Shown here: in pieces, positions 1-8,493 of the stretch
Layout: each line of letters starts with the position of its first letter
How positions within the stretch are numbered: the stretch's first letter is position 1
NCBI GenBank assembly: GCA_014804795.1
Contig: JAAUZC010000044.1
Span: forward strand, 80,545 to 144,544
Direction of reading: 5' to 3'
Origin: Lachnospiraceae bacterium
Lineage (GTDB): Bacteria; Bacillota; Clostridia; Lachnospirales; Lachnospiraceae
DNA: 64,000 bases
The notes under the pieces: generated by a model
What the model was told of the DNA's origin: nothing
Databases searched by the model: none
Seen by the model: the letters and a program-made list of their open reading frames with translations, nothing else
Program-made: the position numbers and the translations under genes

Positions 1-280
1 ACACCTGATAGTCTACGAAAAACGTATCCGTGTCATATTGCAGGCCATATTGTTCTTTTAATACTTCCAGACTTTCCGGATAGCGCCCTTCTATTGCGTA
101 ATACTGCGTAATGCTTCGCCATACGGCCTCCTCTAAACTATTGCGTTCCTCCCGCTTCGCTTTCTCGGAAGCCCCGTCTATCCCCGCGCAAAACAGCATT
201 ACTATAACAAAAAATGCAACAAAAGAAATCATCGCGTTCTTTATATTCTTATGCTCTTTGCCATGATAAAATCTTTTCAT
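1..280 (-). CDS. Partial membrane-anchored protein of a secretion/pilus-like cluster (runs off the left edge)
   Basis: The ATG at 278-280 on the minus strand opens a frame that stays open to the window edge (93 codons visible). The start MKRFYHGKEHKNIK is followed by a single hydrophobic segment (about residues 17-37), then a charged stretch and a region with VWRSITQYYAIEGRYPESLE. A short basic N-terminus, one membrane span and an ITQYYAIEGRYP-type segment are usual for pseudopilin-like or accessory proteins next to GspF. It is the next gene downstream of gspF on the same strand, so a role in the same envelope machine is inferred. The C-terminus is missing, so no family is named. Confidence 0.6.
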   Translation of the reverse strand, partial: MKRFYHGKEHKNIKNAMISFVAFFVIVMLFCAGIDGASEKAKREERNSLEEAVWRSITQYYAIEGRYPESLEVLKEQYGLQYDTDTFFVDYQV

Positions 281-337
281 ACTTTCTCCTACCTGACTAT
301 TGCTCCCGGGCACAAACCCGGCAACCGCTTTCCAGCA

Positions 338-1390
338 TTACAAACTCGCCAGAATCCCAAGTAACGGTAGCATAACAGACAGAAGAATCGTACCGACAAT
401 CACAGAAAGCAAAATCACTAATGTCGGCTCCAACATGGAAATAAAGGATGTTATCTTCTCATTCACTTCTTCTTCTATCCGATCTGCCAGCTTTCCCAAC
501 GCCTCGTCCATTGTTCCGGTATGCCCTGCGATATCTATCATCCGAGCATAAAGCCCGTTAAATATCTTTGCCAGTCTAAATGACTCCGACAGGCTGCTCC
601 CTTCCTCTAACATCTTTCTGCAATAAGAGAGCTTCTCACCAAAAAATTTATTTTCATTCAGTTCTTCCACTAATTCCATCCCGCGCTCTGATGTCAGTCC
701 GCTTTTTAGGGCAAGAGACAATCCGCCTGCAAAACGGCACGCCGCCATTTTATCAGAAATCTCTCTGGAAAATTTAAAGTGCTCGCCCAACTTCTCGAAC
801 TTTTCTCTTCCGCTCTCCGTTTTTACAAGCCATATCAGAAAAACCGCCAGAATCACAGCAACCGCTACAAATACTACTGCATATTTGGAAAGCACATTTC
901 CAAGAAGCAGCGCTCCCCGCGAAAAACCGCTCATCTCCATACCGAGCTGGCGGAACACCTGTTGGAATACCGGCATTACTTTTGTCAAAAGCACGATGAT
1001 CACAAGTGCCATCATACCAATCATGATCATTGGATAAGTTAAAGCGCTGCGGATGCTCTGAGAGATTGCTTCCTGTCTTTCATAATATCTTTCCAATGAA
1101 GAAAGCACCTCATCCAATGTTCCGGTTTCTTCCCCAATCTGCGCCATTTTACATATATAATCCGGAAAAACACCTGTTTCTTTTAACGCAGGAGCAAGCG
1201 CTCCCTCCTGCTGCACTTTTTCATAAATTTTTTCCAAAAGTTCTTTCTCAGCCGGAGTCTGCGCATCCTCTTTCATGATAGAGACTCCCTCTGTCACGGA
1301 GATTCCCACTTTCAGCACCATTGCCATCTGTTCACAAAAAGCAGAAAGTTCCAAATTTGACAGAGTATCCTGCCGCGCCATTTTTTTCAT
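338..1390 (-). CDS. Type II secretion / type IV pilus inner-membrane protein, GspF/PilC family
   Basis: This 350-residue protein has the two repeated cytoplasmic GspF domains typical of the family. The first is near residues 10-110 (LSAFCEQMAMVLKVGISVTEG), the second near 210-310 (CRFAGGLSLALKSGLTSERGMELVEEL). Membrane segments lie at about 118-140, 163-187 and 322-347. GspF/PilC is the inner-membrane platform on which pseudopilins are assembled, working with a GspE-type ATPase that is not in this window. The start has a GGAGG about 9 bases upstream. The partial gene to the left is on the same strand and the transglutaminase gene lies 23 bases upstream. In Clostridia such clusters usually encode a minimal pilus-like system. 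Confidence 0.85.
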   Translation of the reverse strand: MKKMARQDTLSNLELSAFCEQMAMVLKVGISVTEGVSIMKEDAQTPAEKELLEKIYEKVQQEGALAPALKETGVFPDYICKMAQIGEETGTLDEVLSSLERYYERQEAISQSIRSALTYPMIMIGMMALVIIVLLTKVMPVFQQVFRQLGMEMSGFSRGALLLGNVLSKYAVVFVAVAVILAVFLIWLVKTESGREKFEKLGEHFKFSREISDKMAACRFAGGLSLALKSGLTSERGMELVEELNENKFFGEKLSYCRKMLEEGSSLSESFRLAKIFNGLYARMIDIAGHTGTMDEALGKLADRIEEEVNEKITSFISMLEPTLVILLSVIVGTILLSVMLPLLGILASL

Positions 1391-1413
1391 TCCCTCTTTC
1401 CTCCTATCTATAC

Positions 1414-2328
1414 TCAGTATAGATATTTTATTGAATATGTGCTGTTTTTCATAAATTTTTTAAAGCTTTCTTTACTCTGTCCTGCCGCCATCGTCGGATC
1501 CATCATTGTCCATTTCTTGCCGTCAAACTCCATAATGTCATCCACCCAACCGATATCAGCGATATAGCAGCTTATCCATGCATGATAGGCATTTCCCACA
1601 TATCCTACTTCCAGTCTGGTGGGAATTCCCTGCGAACGCAGCATTGCTGCCACCAGAGAAGAATAGTCAAAACAGATTCCCGTTCCGGCTGCAAGTGTCG
1701 CATCCGGTGACGGCGCATAGCCAGACTGTACGGTCTTTGCCTTATTGTAATCATAGGTAATATTGTCAGTCGCGTAATGATACACTTCCGTCACTACATC
1801 CAGATCAGTAGAACATCCCCGTGCTAATTCCACGCCTTTCTGCACACTGGTGGAAGAACTGTTAAAATTCACATAATAATTCGGATACAAAAACGGAGAC
1901 ATTCCATTCGCCACAGTAACTGCCGCACTCTGGGAAAGAACTGCCGCATACAAATTATCCTTTTCTGAGGCCACCTCATAAACTGCAAAAGTATAGTTAC
2001 CATTTCCGTCAGACAGCGGATATGCGGTATATTTATTATATTCTGAGACAAGATACGTATAGTTTGTTCCCGCCGGTGTTGTAATGCGGAATTTCACTTT
2101 CGGATTATTCCCACTGTAATTTAACATTACATACCCCTCGGATGCATTGGAAATATCTAATGTCGCAGAACCGCCTGAAAAAGCCTGCGTCCCCGGTGCG
2201 CTGGGAGTAAGTACTTTGGCCGAACCATCCCTTGCGGAAACTTCCAGTACTCCTCCATACAGGCCAAATATGGTCAAAACCACCGCACATAATACTGTAT
2301 ACCACCGACATCCTGTTTTATACGACAT
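1414..2328 (-). CDS. Secreted transglutaminase-like (papain-fold) protein
   Basis: The protein is 304 residues long. An ATG at 2326-2328 preceded by AAAGGAG is preferred over an upstream in-frame ATG at 2376, because it gives a clean signal peptide (MSYKTGCRWYTVL... ending near SARDG). The C-terminal half is a transglutaminase-like domain: the nucleophile sits in GTGICFDYSSLVAAMLRSQGIPTR, the histidine in NAYHAWISCY and the aspartate in WTMMDPT, giving the Cys-His-Asp triad in the usual order and spacing. The N-terminal half has no recognised domain. Such proteins act outside the membrane as peptidases or cross-linkers of cell-wall or pilin proteins. The substrate cannot be read from the sequence. 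It lies between the gspF-like gene and the polysaccharide locus. Confidence 0.8.
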   Translation of the reverse strand: MSYKTGCRWYTVLCAVVLTIFGLYGGVLEVSARDGSAKVLTPSAPGTQAFSGGSATLDISNASEGYVMLNYSGNNPKVKFRITTPAGTNYTYLVSEYNKYTAYPLSDGNGNYTFAVYEVASEKDNLYAAVLSQSAAVTVANGMSPFLYPNYYVNFNSSSTSVQKGVELARGCSTDLDVVTEVYHYATDNITYDYNKAKTVQSGYAPSPDATLAAGTGICFDYSSLVAAMLRSQGIPTRLEVGYVGNAYHAWISCYIADIGWVDDIMEFDGKKWTMMDPTMAAGQSKESFKKFMKNSTYSIKYLY

Positions 2329-2441
2329 TCTATTTCTCCTTTCTATTTGATGTATATAATATCCTATTCGTTCCAACGTAAAACTCTACTTTTAAAGTGT
2401 ATTAAGTATAGCATTATTTATTCTGTTTTGCAAGCAGATGC

Positions 2442-3866
2442 CTACTTAGCTCCTTCGCCTTTTATGCACACAACAATTGTCTTAAGCAGCAACTCAATAT
2501 CCAACCAGATACTCCATTTGTCAATATATTCCAGATCCATTTTTACAATTTCATCAAAATCCAAAATATTGCTTCTGCCGCTGCACTGCCACATGCCTGT
2601 CATGCCCGGCGTAACTGAAAGTCGTCTTTTCTGGTCCGCCCGATAATTTTCCACTTCCGACATAAGCGGCGGCCTTGTCCCCACAAGACTCATATCTCCT
2701 TTCAGCACATTAAAAAACTGCGGCATTTCATCAATACTGTGCTTCCTTATAAAACGCCCGACCCTTGTGATGCGCGGATCATCTTCCATTTTGAAGATAG
2801 CGCCGCTCATCTCATTTTTCTCCAACAGTTCCTTTTTTCTCTCTTCTGCATCTATGTACATAGACCGAAATTTATACATTTTAAAACGCCTGCCGTTTTT
2901 TCCAACACGCTCCTGTGCAAAGATAAGCGGTCCGGGGGAGTCCAATTTGATTGCAATTCCGACAAATATCCCTATGACAAGCGTTATGATTGATCCGATC
3001 AGACCGCCGACGATATCCATGCATCTTTTCAGGAATACCTGCCCCGGCTCCCACAACCTGCTGGAATACGTAACCACCTTAAAAACCCCCAGATTCTCAA
3101 CGGTCTTGTCCGTGATATTCAGTTCAAGTGCCGGAATATCAAAATGTATTTCCATCCCCATGCTCTGAAAATCATGCAGTATTTTCTGTATATTTTCTAC
3201 AGAAATTTCCCCATATGGCGTACTGATAAACACGGCATCAACCGTTCTGCTTTTCACCTCTTCCAGCATATCTTCCCTGCCGGCTATCACCGGTATCCCC
3301 GCTACTTCTTCGCCTTTTCTGTCCTCATCCAAAATGGCAATACCAAAAATCGTAAAATACCAGTTGTGTTTACTTCCGTCATTAAAGCGTTTTAGCACCC
3401 CTTCCACTCTGTCAGACGTCGTAACTAACATAATCTGTTTTTGGGAATTCTTTTTCTTATAATGCCTTTTGATATAGTATTTCCCTACTTGATGCCCTAT
3501 ATAAAAAATCAGCAGATACCATATCATAAAATAGACTGTATGAAGCCTGGAGTAAATCTCCCCCAGTTTGAGCAAAAATAGACATGTAAATAAAACAGCA
3601 CTGATAGAAATAGTCGATTTTACCGCAACCACAAACTCCTTATAAGCACCTCTGTCAAAAATATTATAATACAGCCGCAGTCCATAATTTGCCGCAATAC
3701 AGGTCATGACCGATATCGTGAATATATAGACCGACAGTTCCCCTTCAAAAAAGAACGTTGCCTGTTTGAACCTGACAACGCCTGCCAGAAAATATGCCAA
3801 AGTCAAAGACAGAATATCAATGATCATAAAACCGTAACGACTTATTAAGGATTCTTTTCTGTACAT
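2442..3866 (-). CDS. Polyprenyl-phosphate sugar-1-phosphate transferase (WbaP/CpsE-type initiating enzyme)
   Basis: This is the membrane enzyme that starts repeat-unit synthesis by moving a hexose- or HexNAc-1-phosphate from its nucleotide to undecaprenyl phosphate. The N-terminal part has about four membrane spans, then a nucleotide-binding-like domain with CoA-binding character (QKQIMLVTTSDRVEG). The C-terminal catalytic domain is classic: KRCMDIVGGLIGS hairpin, SPGPLIFAQERVGKNGRRF, YKFRSM, DDPRITRVGRFIRK, SIDEMPQFFNVLKGDMSLVGTRPP. Length (474 residues) fits the family. The ATG at 3864-3866 is chosen; a TTG two codons upstream is also possible and would overlap the stop of a doubtful small ORF. 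It is distal to the main cps promoter and may have its own transcript. Confidence 0.9.
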   Translation of the reverse strand: MYRKESLISRYGFMIIDILSLTLAYFLAGVVRFKQATFFFEGELSVYIFTISVMTCIAANYGLRLYYNIFDRGAYKEFVVAVKSTISISAVLFTCLFLLKLGEIYSRLHTVYFMIWYLLIFYIGHQVGKYYIKRHYKKKNSQKQIMLVTTSDRVEGVLKRFNDGSKHNWYFTIFGIAILDEDRKGEEVAGIPVIAGREDMLEEVKSRTVDAVFISTPYGEISVENIQKILHDFQSMGMEIHFDIPALELNITDKTVENLGVFKVVTYSSRLWEPGQVFLKRCMDIVGGLIGSIITLVIGIFVGIAIKLDSPGPLIFAQERVGKNGRRFKMYKFRSMYIDAEERKKELLEKNEMSGAIFKMEDDPRITRVGRFIRKHSIDEMPQFFNVLKGDMSLVGTRPPLMSEVENYRADQKRRLSVTPGMTGMWQCSGRSNILDFDEIVKMDLEYIDKWSIWLDIELLLKTIVVCIKGEGAK

Positions 3867-3868
3867 AG

Positions 3869-4054
3869 TCAATTTCTCTTTCCGTCATTTAAATATTCGC
3901 CCTGCTGTTTGTATATAGTAGTATAACCTATTATGCAGGCTGCGCAGGCATAATTCATCCGCTCAAAAACATCGGAAAGCAATTTCCCGGTATCTGCACT
4001 GGCATCTTTCGGTAAACTGTTATGGCCTTCAGTGCCCTCAATCACCTGTTCCAT
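3869..4054 (-). other. Small ORF of doubtful coding status
   Basis: A 61-codon frame (starts MEQVIEGTEGHNSLPKD, ends GEYLNDGKRN) lies just upstream of the WbaP-type gene on the same strand, its stop overlapping a potential TTG start of that gene. There is no convincing ribosome binding site in front of its ATG. Two cysteines (YACAACII) and an acidic N-terminus are the only visible features. It may be a leader peptide, a remnant of a deleted cps gene, or chance. Confidence 0.2.
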
Positions 4055-4166
4055 AGTAACAATGTTGAAATGTGTTTTAAAAAATTTGATTGTTCGTAAA
4101 ACAACGGCAAATCAAACCTTTTACTCTTCGGATACCGTCAGCCTGTCCTGCCTTTCACTTTCAAAA

Positions 4167-4865
4167 TCAGTTTTCCTTTAAATGCAAATAATACTCAGCC
4201 AAATGCAGGTCTTTCATCTCATGAATGTCAACCGAATGGGAAACATCCATAACAAATCCCACGGGATTATCATTAAAGCTTGTATCTGATGAAAGTTCAC
4301 CAATTTGATTAATGTATATACATCCATTAACTTTATAATAAATTTTGAAATCTTGCCGCCGGCACGTACTGTTTTCTCCAAGTAAAGACTCGAGAGTTCC
4401 GTCCTTATCCATTTTCCTCATCAGTAATGGATGTTCCTCAACAGGGGAAACGGAAACCAATCCGCTCATTCCCTTTTCGAAGAATGTTTCAATTGCCTGA
4501 TCAATATCATTTGCTCTCGTTAAGGGCTGTGTACATTGGAGCATAACTAAAATATCAAAATAATTTTCAGCCTCATCCAGCGACTTTATTGCATGCAAAA
4601 CCACATCAATACTCCTTGCCTGATCGGTTGCCAACTCTGCCGGACGCATGAACGGAATATTTGCGCCATATTTTCTCGAAACATTCGCAATCTCTTCACT
4701 GTCAGTACTGACAATGATATCATCTATGTATTTACTACCCTGCGCTGCTTTGATCGAATATGAAACGAGCGGATGTCCGTTAAGATTAATAATATTTTTG
4801 TTTTTAATTCCTTTGCTGCCTCCTCTTGCCGGAATTAGTGCAAGAATCCTTTTGCCTTTATACAT
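4167..4865 (-). CDS. CMP-nonulosonate cytidylyltransferase (NeuA/LegF/PseF-like), copy 1
   Basis: The 232-residue protein has the nucleotide-binding signature LIPARGGSKGIKNKNI near its N-terminus, followed by STDSEEIANVSRKYGA and RPAELATDQARSIDVV, all diagnostic of acylneuraminate cytidylyltransferases. These activate a nine-carbon sugar (sialic, legionaminic or pseudaminic acid) with CTP for transfer by a sialyltransferase-type enzyme. The exact sugar cannot be fixed from sequence. A second, clearly different paralogue lies at 8494-9189. No nonulosonate synthase (NeuB/LegI/PseI) is present in the window. The gene is transcribed divergently from the amidotransferase gene at 5140 across a 274-base spacer. 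Confidence 0.85.
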   Translation of the reverse strand: MYKGKRILALIPARGGSKGIKNKNIINLNGHPLVSYSIKAAQGSKYIDDIIVSTDSEEIANVSRKYGANIPFMRPAELATDQARSIDVVLHAIKSLDEAENYFDILVMLQCTQPLTRANDIDQAIETFFEKGMSGLVSVSPVEEHPLLMRKMDKDGTLESLLGENSTCRRQDFKIYYKVNGCIYINQIGELSSDTSFNDNPVGFVMDVSHSVDIHEMKDLHLAEYYLHLKEN

Positions 4866-5080
4866 AATATACTTATCCCCGTAATTGCCACGCCTGTAAT
4901 CCCCCGTTAAAGCTCTTCAATACCCCTAAAAAACCTCTAAACTACCAACTAAAATATACAGGATACCACATTTTTTGTCAACATCGTTACTGCTTGAGTT
5001 CCATTTACTTTTCCCGGAAGTAGAATTTGATTTTTCACTTCACCCCTGTTTATTTAGCACTATTCGCTTATGAAAAGCAC

Positions 5081-5109
5081 TTGACTAAACAGTGTTGCTT
5101 TTATAAGAT
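5081..5109 (+). promoter_or_regulatory. Sigma-A type promoter of the amidotransferase gene
   Basis: TTGACT (5081-5086), a 17-base spacer and TAAGAT (5104-5109) stand 31 bases before the ATG at 5140, which has GGAGG at a good distance. It explains why this gene can be expressed alone, opposite to its minus-strand neighbours. Confidence 0.6.
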
Positions 5110-5139
5110 AAAAGTGCATACTAAATAGGAGGAAAAATA

Positions 5140-6255
5140 ATGAAATATTGTAAAAAATGTGTAATGCCAGATACACGACCAGGAATAACTTTTAATTCGG
5201 AGGGAGTCTGTTCGGGCTGTCAGTCTTATGAAAAAAGGAAAAATGTCAATTGGGAAAAACGCTATCAGGAGCTTGAGGCTATTTGTGATAAGTACCGTGG
5301 CATGAACGGAAATGAGCCGGATTGCGCTGTAGCGGTCAGTGGAGGAAAAGATTCCCATTATCAGGTACATTTGATGAAAGAAGTTATGCATATGAATCCC
5401 ATCCTTTTTAGCGTAGAAGATAATTTCGATATGACGGAAGCTGGGAAGCATAATATTAAAAATATTTCAGAAGAGTTTGGCTGCTCTATCATCAGCTGCA
5501 AGCCGGATATCAGAACCCAGAAGATTTTGATGCGCTATATGTTTGAAAAATACGGGAAACCAACATGGTATATAGATAGATTGATTTATACATACCCTCT
5601 GCTGATGGCAATAAAGTTTAATACACCTTTGTTGGTTTATGGGGAGAATGTAAGCTGGGAATACGGTGGATTAGGCCGGAAAGAGACTTATTCAGCGAGA
5701 GAACAGATGGATAATGGCGTGGCATTAGGAGTACCTACCGAGGAATTATTATCTGTTGCAGGAATTACAGAAAAAGATTTATATCTGACGAAAGCACCTG
5801 ATCAAAAAGATATGGATAAACTGGATCCTATTTATATTTCATATTTTATGCCTTGGAATGATTTTGTCAATTATGAGTTTTCTAAAAAACGTGGATTTCA
5901 TGATTTAACACATGAATGGCAAAGAACGCATATGATAAACCCATTTACGCAGGTAGATTCACGTGCATATTTAGTTCAGGGCTGGATGAAATACCCTAAA
6001 TTTGGACATGCTTCTTCGACAGATTATGCGTCCCGAATGGTTCGGTATGGTTTGATTTCAAGAGAAGAAGCTATTGAGCTTGTCCGCAAGTATGACCATA
6101 ATTTGGATTCCTTATGTGTAAGAGATTTTTGCAATTTTTGCGGTTATAGTGAAAGTGAATTTTGGGAGATTATAGATAACTTATATAACAGAGAAATTTT
6201 TCAGAAGAATACACTTGGTGCATGGGAATTGAAAACACCTATTGGAGGAGAATAA
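5140..6255 (+). CDS. N-acetyl-sugar amidotransferase (WbpG/PseA-like, ATP-pyrophosphatase family)
   Basis: The 371-residue protein begins with a zinc-finger-like element (CKKCVMPDTRPGI...CSGCQSYE). The PP-loop motif AVSGGKDSHYQVHLMKE follows near residues 66-80, then WYIDRLIYTYPLLMAIKFNTPLLVYGENVSWEYGG, all typical of the WbpG/PseA amidotransferases. These use ATP and ammonia to turn an acetamido group into an acetamidino group on bacterial sugars (nonulosonic acids or UDP-ManNAc3NAcA-type precursors). Family members usually depend on HisH/HisF-like glutaminase partners; neither is nearby. Two CMP-nonulosonate cytidylyltransferases in the locus support a nonulosonate target, by inference. It is the only plus-strand gene in this part, with its own promoter and a strong terminator. 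Confidence 0.85.
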   Translation: MKYCKKCVMPDTRPGITFNSEGVCSGCQSYEKRKNVNWEKRYQELEAICDKYRGMNGNEPDCAVAVSGGKDSHYQVHLMKEVMHMNPILFSVEDNFDMTEAGKHNIKNISEEFGCSIISCKPDIRTQKILMRYMFEKYGKPTWYIDRLIYTYPLLMAIKFNTPLLVYGENVSWEYGGLGRKETYSAREQMDNGVALGVPTEELLSVAGITEKDLYLTKAPDQKDMDKLDPIYISYFMPWNDFVNYEFSKKRGFHDLTHEWQRTHMINPFTQVDSRAYLVQGWMKYPKFGHASSTDYASRMVRYGLISREEAIELVRKYDHNLDSLCVRDFCNFCGYSESEFWEIIDNLYNREIFQKNTLGAWELKTPIGGE

Positions 6256-6283
6256 TTAACACTATATGTTTGAATAATGATAT

Positions 6284-6336
6284 ATATCCTCTTGGATTGA
6301 TGTTAAAATAAATATAAATCCAAGAGGATATTTTTA
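6284..6336 (+). terminator. Rho-independent terminator after the amidotransferase gene
   Basis: A perfect 15-base stem (6284-6298 with 6317-6331) ends in a T tract (6331-6335), 28 bases after the stop codon. Confidence 0.9.
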
Positions 6337-6505
6337 TGGCAAGACAGTGAAAAATAACACCCAAGCAAAGAGCATCCATCAATAGCTTTACTACCACCTG
6401 TCCTTCTTTAAATCAACGTCTACTATTAATATACTTTTTTTATTTTTTCAATCAAGCAAATTCTTCACTTTCCCATGGTTCCTAAACCCACAACCATTAT
6501 TTTCA

Positions 6506-7201
6506 TCACTCAAATTCTGTCCAAATACTCCTTTGCTTTTCTCTTATTTCTTCAGCTTCTTTTATTTTTATAATTAGATTCGGTGAACTTCCGAATACTA
6601 ACGCATTATCCGGAACTACATCATTTTTCACCATACACCCGGCAGATATAATCACATTATTCCCTATTTTAGCATTTCCAATAATACTGCTATGAGCATA
6701 CATCAACACATTGTTACCGATTTCGGGATAGTTAATAGTTCCTTGTTTATTTCTTTGCCCTCCTACTGTACATCCCTGATAAAAGAAAAATCTATCTCCA
6801 TACTTTGCTCGTCCCATAACGCTCCCTACCGGATGTTCCGCATAAAATACTGCTGGCAACTCAATCGGATAATACCAGTCACAGGAATGCATAATTTTAT
6901 TCAGATAATAAATAATATCTGCCTCCCTTGTCATCCCCCCACGATTATAAATAGAATTAGATAAAAGATATAAAAATATAGAGTATTGCACAGAATTATA
7001 AGGAGAAAATTCAGGCTCATATGCCTGTTTCCATATATATTTATTAGTTCGTTTATTCAGACATTGAAATATTGTATCTAATCTGTCAAGTGTCGCATCC
7101 ACTCCCTCTCTAATTAACGCTGTATCATATTTTCCCCAATAAGAGGACAATTGGCTAAATAAATTATTCTCTAAATTATCTCTGCCATCCAGAATAATCA
7201 T
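6506..7201 (-). CDS. Left-handed beta-helix acyltransferase (serine acetyltransferase-like)
   Basis: The 231-residue protein has an N-terminal helical part of about 110 residues. The C-terminal half has hexapeptide-repeat character: HPVGSVMGRAKYGDRFFFYQGCTVGG, then INYPEIGNNVLMYAHSSIIGNAKIGNNVIISAGCMVKNDVVPDNALVFG. The fold and the CTVGG turn resemble CysE-type acetyltransferases; in a glycan locus the likely substrate is a sugar hydroxyl or amino group with acetyl-CoA. An AGGAGA lies 9 bases before the ATG. It is downstream of, and probably co-transcribed with, the radical SAM and cytidylyltransferase genes, with a degraded nucleotidyltransferase remnant between. Confidence 0.8.
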   Translation of the reverse strand: MIILDGRDNLENNLFSQLSSYWGKYDTALIREGVDATLDRLDTIFQCLNKRTNKYIWKQAYEPEFSPYNSVQYSIFLYLLSNSIYNRGGMTREADIIYYLNKIMHSCDWYYPIELPAVFYAEHPVGSVMGRAKYGDRFFFYQGCTVGGQRNKQGTINYPEIGNNVLMYAHSSIIGNAKIGNNVIISAGCMVKNDVVPDNALVFGSSPNLIIKIKEAEEIREKQRSIWTEFE

Positions 7202-7299
7202 AATACACTCTCCTGTATAATTCCCTTGATATATACATCAGTTGATGCAAAATGCAAATAACTGAAAATACATTATACAGACTATCCTATCAGAACACT

Positions 7300-7466
7300 C
7301 TTTTTTCCAAAAACAAAACCGTGATAAAATCTCTCCAACTCCGTTCTCCCACCATCTATATTGTCTTTGGCTCAACGGGAATCAACGGTTTGAGTGTGAT
7401 TTCCGTATATGGTTTCAATCACGTTCCAAGTCCCCCTGCCATAATGATGCAGGCTCTCAGATCTAC
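7300..7466 (-). pseudogene. Remnant of a sugar-1-phosphate nucleotidyltransferase
   Basis: Read on the minus strand, this spacer encodes ACIIMAGGLGT, a stop, LKPYTEITLKPLIPV, E, PKTI, and then stops. This is the N-terminal signature of NTP-transferase-fold sugar nucleotidyltransferases (MAGGxGTRLxPxTxxxPKPLxPV), with the key arginine codon changed to TGA. The rest is missing. In legionaminic-acid loci an enzyme of this family (PtmE/LegX) makes the activated glucosamine precursor, which fits the cytidylyltransferases beside it; that link is inference. Confidence 0.65.
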
Positions 7467-8440
7467 TCCAAAGAAAACCTTTCCAGTCCTTTCATTCTTA
7501 AAGTACAGTCTTCACATATCGTATCTGATAAAGACTCCTTATTCAAAAACAATTTTCTATAGGCTTTGTATTTTTCACTATTCCATGCATTTATAAGGTT
7601 AAAATCCTGCTTTAAATCATAAAAAACACAATTTGTATCATATGCCTCACTACACGGCACAACCTCCAGATTAGCATTTATATACATCGTATCGAACAAT
7701 AAAGGACAGATAAAATCTGATTTCACCTCTGTCTGTGAATCATCAATAACCTGATAATCCTTTATAAACTGCTCATCACAACTAAGTCTCTGAAGCACAA
7801 CCGGAATAAACAAGATATCATCAACATACTCACCAAATAATTTTTTAAAGTCTTCCTGTATTCCAAGCGTTTTTTTCGTAATTACACAAGATACTGATGT
7901 TGAAACTTTCAGTGAATTATCTTTGATATAGTGGTGCATATATCTGAGATTCGCAAACACTTTATCAAAGTCATCTCTCCCATGTAGCTCATGGTACATC
8001 TCTCTGTCTACTGCATTGATTGATACTCTAATACTGTCAATCCCTGCATCCAGCACTTCCTTCATCCTGTCCGGTGTTGCCAAAGCGCCATTCGTAGTAA
8101 TAAACGTATAGGCATAACCTGCTTTTTTAGCATATGAAACAATCTCTGCCAACTCCTTGTACAGAAAAACGTCTCCCGCTATATGGAATCCAATTTCCTT
8201 TTTCCCAATTCCACATTCTTTTGCCATATCAATCAACGCTATTGCATCCTTTTTTTTCATGGTTGTCAAAAAAAGTTTGCCAGGTGCATATTTACCGTGG
8301 AAAGGGCAAAACACACAGGACTGATTACATGTACTGTTTAACTCGATATTCAAAGACTGGGGTAATGGCGGATTTTCACATAAATTGAAAACTGTCCCGA
8401 ACCGCTCTCCCAAACGTTTTCTCATTGTTCCATTACCCAT
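7463..8440 (-). CDS. Radical SAM protein with SPASM-like C-terminus, in polysaccharide locus
   Basis: The 325-residue protein has the radical SAM CX3CX2C cluster motif at about residues 38-45 (CNQSCVFC), a glycine-rich GFHIAGDV strand, TFITTNGALAT and ISINAVDREMYHELHG, standard for the core barrel. The C-terminal part has cysteines in ICPLLFDTMYINANLEVVPCSEAYDTNC and ICEDCTLRMKG, consistent with an auxiliary iron-sulfur cluster (SPASM/twitch type). The reaction is unknown; radical SAM enzymes in glycan clusters carry out epimerisation, dehydration or peptide modification. GGGAGGACAG precedes the ATG. The upstream cytidylyltransferase gene ends 53 bases before it. Confidence 0.8.
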   Translation of the reverse strand: MGNGTMRKRLGERFGTVFNLCENPPLPQSLNIELNSTCNQSCVFCPFHGKYAPGKLFLTTMKKKDAIALIDMAKECGIGKKEIGFHIAGDVFLYKELAEIVSYAKKAGYAYTFITTNGALATPDRMKEVLDAGIDSIRVSINAVDREMYHELHGRDDFDKVFANLRYMHHYIKDNSLKVSTSVSCVITKKTLGIQEDFKKLFGEYVDDILFIPVVLQRLSCDEQFIKDYQVIDDSQTEVKSDFICPLLFDTMYINANLEVVPCSEAYDTNCVFYDLKQDFNLINAWNSEKYKAYRKLFLNKESLSDTICEDCTLRMKGLERFSLE

Positions 8441-8493
8441 TTTACTGTCCTCCCAGTAATCCGTATTTTAAAATAACTTTGCCAATATATACT

